From: Acidimicrobiaceae bacterium
GTDB taxonomy: Bacteria; Actinomycetota; Acidimicrobiia; Actinomarinales; Actinomarinaceae
Assembly (NCBI GenBank): GCA_028344675.1
Contig: JAOMBT010000006.1
Coordinates: forward strand, 1-37,344
Direction: 5' to 3'
DNA length: 37,344 bases
Shown here: positions 35,701 to 37,344 of the stretch, one piece after another
Layout of the letters: the number at the start of each line of letters is the position of its first letter
Numbering within the stretch: the stretch's first letter is position 1
Notes under the pieces: generated by a model
Seen by the model: the letters and a program-made list of their open reading frames with translations, nothing else
The model's database searches: none
What the model was told of the DNA's origin: nothing
Translations under genes and position numbers: made by a program

Positions 35701-37194
35701 ATGGGCATGTCAGACGAAAATTTAGCTGAAATTCGTAATGAGAAAGCTAAAAAAGTACAGCATCCTAAGGGTAAATTAACTGCGTACGAAAGGCTAGAGC
35801 TTCTTCTAGATGAAGGATCATTTACAGAAATAGACCAACATGTAGCATCTGAAGAGAATCCTGAAGGTGAAGCAGTTGTTACAGGAACGGGAACAATACA
35901 TGGAAGACCTGTTTATGTATTTAGTGAGGACTTCTCTGTTATGGGTGGAAGTCTAGGCGAGGTAGTTGCTAAAAAGATTCTCAAAATTATGGATAATGCC
36001 TTAGAGGCAAGAGCACCAATAATTGGGATTAAAGATTCGGGAGGAGCACGAATACAAGAAGGAATTTCTTCACTTTATGGGTATGCACAGATATTTAAAA
36101 AGAATGTTGAAGCATCAGGAAAAGTTCCACAAATATCAATTGTTGTAGGTCCATCTGCTGGAGGAGCGGTGTATAGCCCAGCTCTTACTGACTTTATTTT
36201 TCAAGTCCAAGAAATTGGACAACTATATGTAACTGGACCCGCTGTTGTTAAAACTGTTACTGGTGAGGATGTGACTTTTGAGGAGCTAGGAGGTGTTGAA
36301 GCTCATGGTACTAAGTCTGGAGTATCACATCAGGTCTGTGAAAGTGAAAAACAAGCATTTGAAGAAGTCAGATACTTAATGAGTTTTTTACCTCAATCAT
36401 CATCACAAAAACCTCCAGTTTTTATTACTGAAGATGAGTCAACAAGAATGGTTGAATCGTTAGATTCTTTTGTTCCAGAAAATAGAAACCAGCCATACGA
36501 TATGGAGAAGATTATTTCAGATATTGTAGATGATGGTGAACATTATCCAATACAGAGCAACTATGCAGCAAATATTATCACTAGCTTTGCAAGATTAAAT
36601 GGAAACACTGTAGGTATTATTGCAAACCAACCAATGGAACTAGCTGGGGTGCTGGATATTAAAGCCTCTGAAAAAGCAGCTAGATTTGTTAGATTTTGTG
36701 ATGCATTTAATGTACCACTTTTAACAATGGTAGATGTACCTGGGTTTCTTCCAGGAGTAGAACAAGAACATGGTGGAATAATAAGAAGTGGTGCAAAGTT
36801 ATTGTATGCATACTCTGAGGCAACTGTGCCAAGAGTCTGTGTTGTCGTAAGAAAAGCATACGGTGGTGCCTATATAGTCATGGACTCAATAGGACTTGGT
36901 GCTGATAAATTATTTGCATGGCCTAGTGGTGAAATTGCAGTTATGGGAGCTGAAGGAGCAGTTGATATAATCCACAGACGAGAGCTTGCTGCCGTAGAAG
37001 ATAAAGAATCACATAAAGCAAAATTAGTTGAAGAGTACAATGAAAAATTTAGTAATCCTGATATTGCAGCTCAGTTAGGGCTAATTGATAATATTATAAA
37101 ACCAAGTGAAACGAGAAAAATTATTATAGATTCATTTAAAGATCTAATAAACAAAGGTGAGTTAGGAGATAAACATGGAAACATTCCCCTCTAA
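35701..37194 (+). CDS. Acyl-CoA (propionyl/acetyl-CoA) carboxylase carboxyltransferase beta subunit
   Basis: KLTAYERLELLLDEGSFTEID, FSEDFSVMGGSLGEVVAKKI, IGIKDSGGARIQEGISSLYGYAQIF, VVGPSAGGAVYSPALTDF, VDVPGFLPGVEQEHGGIIRSGAKLLYAYSEATVPRV. Confidence 0.97.
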   Translation: MGMSDENLAEIRNEKAKKVQHPKGKLTAYERLELLLDEGSFTEIDQHVASEENPEGEAVVTGTGTIHGRPVYVFSEDFSVMGGSLGEVVAKKILKIMDNALEARAPIIGIKDSGGARIQEGISSLYGYAQIFKKNVEASGKVPQISIVVGPSAGGAVYSPALTDFIFQVQEIGQLYVTGPAVVKTVTGEDVTFEELGGVEAHGTKSGVSHQVCESEKQAFEEVRYLMSFLPQSSSQKPPVFITEDESTRMVESLDSFVPENRNQPYDMEKIISDIVDDGEHYPIQSNYAANIITSFARLNGNTVGIIANQPMELAGVLDIKASEKAARFVRFCDAFNVPLLTMVDVPGFLPGVEQEHGGIIRSGAKLLYAYSEATVPRVCVVVRKAYGGAYIVMDSIGLGADKLFAWPSGEIAVMGAEGAVDIIHRRELAAVEDKESHKAKLVEEYNEKFSNPDIAAQLGLIDNIIKPSETRKIIIDSFKDLINKGELGDKHGNIPL

Positions 37195-37344
37195 AAATAT
37201 TGCAATAAGTTGGGTTGAAAAAGGCAGTCTTACTAGAAATTTATTCCTTTCTTTAGGGTTTGCAATAGTTACAGCATTAAGTGCTCAGATTAGAATAGCT
37301 ATCCCTATTTCCCCAGTGCCAATAACTGGCCAAACATTTGTCGT
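37175..37344 (+). CDS. bioY: BioY biotin transporter S-component, 3' truncated by window edge
   Basis: My own translation: METFPSKNIAISWVEKGSLTRNLFLSLGFAIVTALSAQIRIAIPISPVPITGQTFV; BioY-like SAQIRI.IPISPVPIT.QTF. Overlaps the upstream CDS by 20 nt. Confidence 0.85.
   Translation, partial: METFPSKNIAISWVEKGSLTRNLFLSLGFAIVTALSAQIRIAIPISPVPITGQTFV

Noticed and set aside
1-37344. CRISPR array, integrase, transposase, phage or toxin-antitoxin system
   Set aside because: No regularly spaced repeats or corresponding protein motifs seen; the two tRNAs are not flanked by integrase-like genes or att-like duplications that I could detect by eye.

Overview
AT-rich, densely packed bacterial chromosomal segment. 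The evidence points to a streamlined marine actinobacterium, resembling the Candidatus Actinomarina / marine actinobacterial clade. This placement is inferred from gene content and synteny and was not computed. Main content, left to right: 3'-truncated sufB (-); a small orphan ORF; an M23 peptidase; a solitary beta-class DNA methyltransferase; a heterodimeric ABC exporter pair; a fused FMN-split-barrel/UbiA (MenA-like) protein followed by a UbiE/MenG-like methyltransferase; a TlpA-like and DsbB-like thiol-redox pair; a short proton-pump type rhodopsin; a class II-like photolyase; a sugar ABC transport locus with two paralogous solute-binding proteins, a ROK kinase and a putative lipoprotein; tRNA-Leu(UAA). 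A tight core array follows (minus-strand order rplY-pth-pgsA-epimerase-mfd-mazG-eno-divIC-DUF501-ppx). The right part holds a DrrAB-like ABC exporter, tRNA-Arg(CCU), an inositol monophosphatase, a fused ADH/Gfo-Idh-MocA oxidoreductase, and a biotin cluster (birA, acyl-CoA carboxylase beta subunit, truncated bioY). I found no CRISPR array, transposon, phage or recognisable multi-gene defence island. The most notable points are the FMN-barrel/UbiA fusion, a canonical TGTGA-N6-TCACA palindrome directly upstream of the rhodopsin, paired inverted repeats upstream of the sugar-binding protein, an N-terminally remodelled second sugar-binding paralogue, and repeated convergent gene ends with overlapping stop codons.
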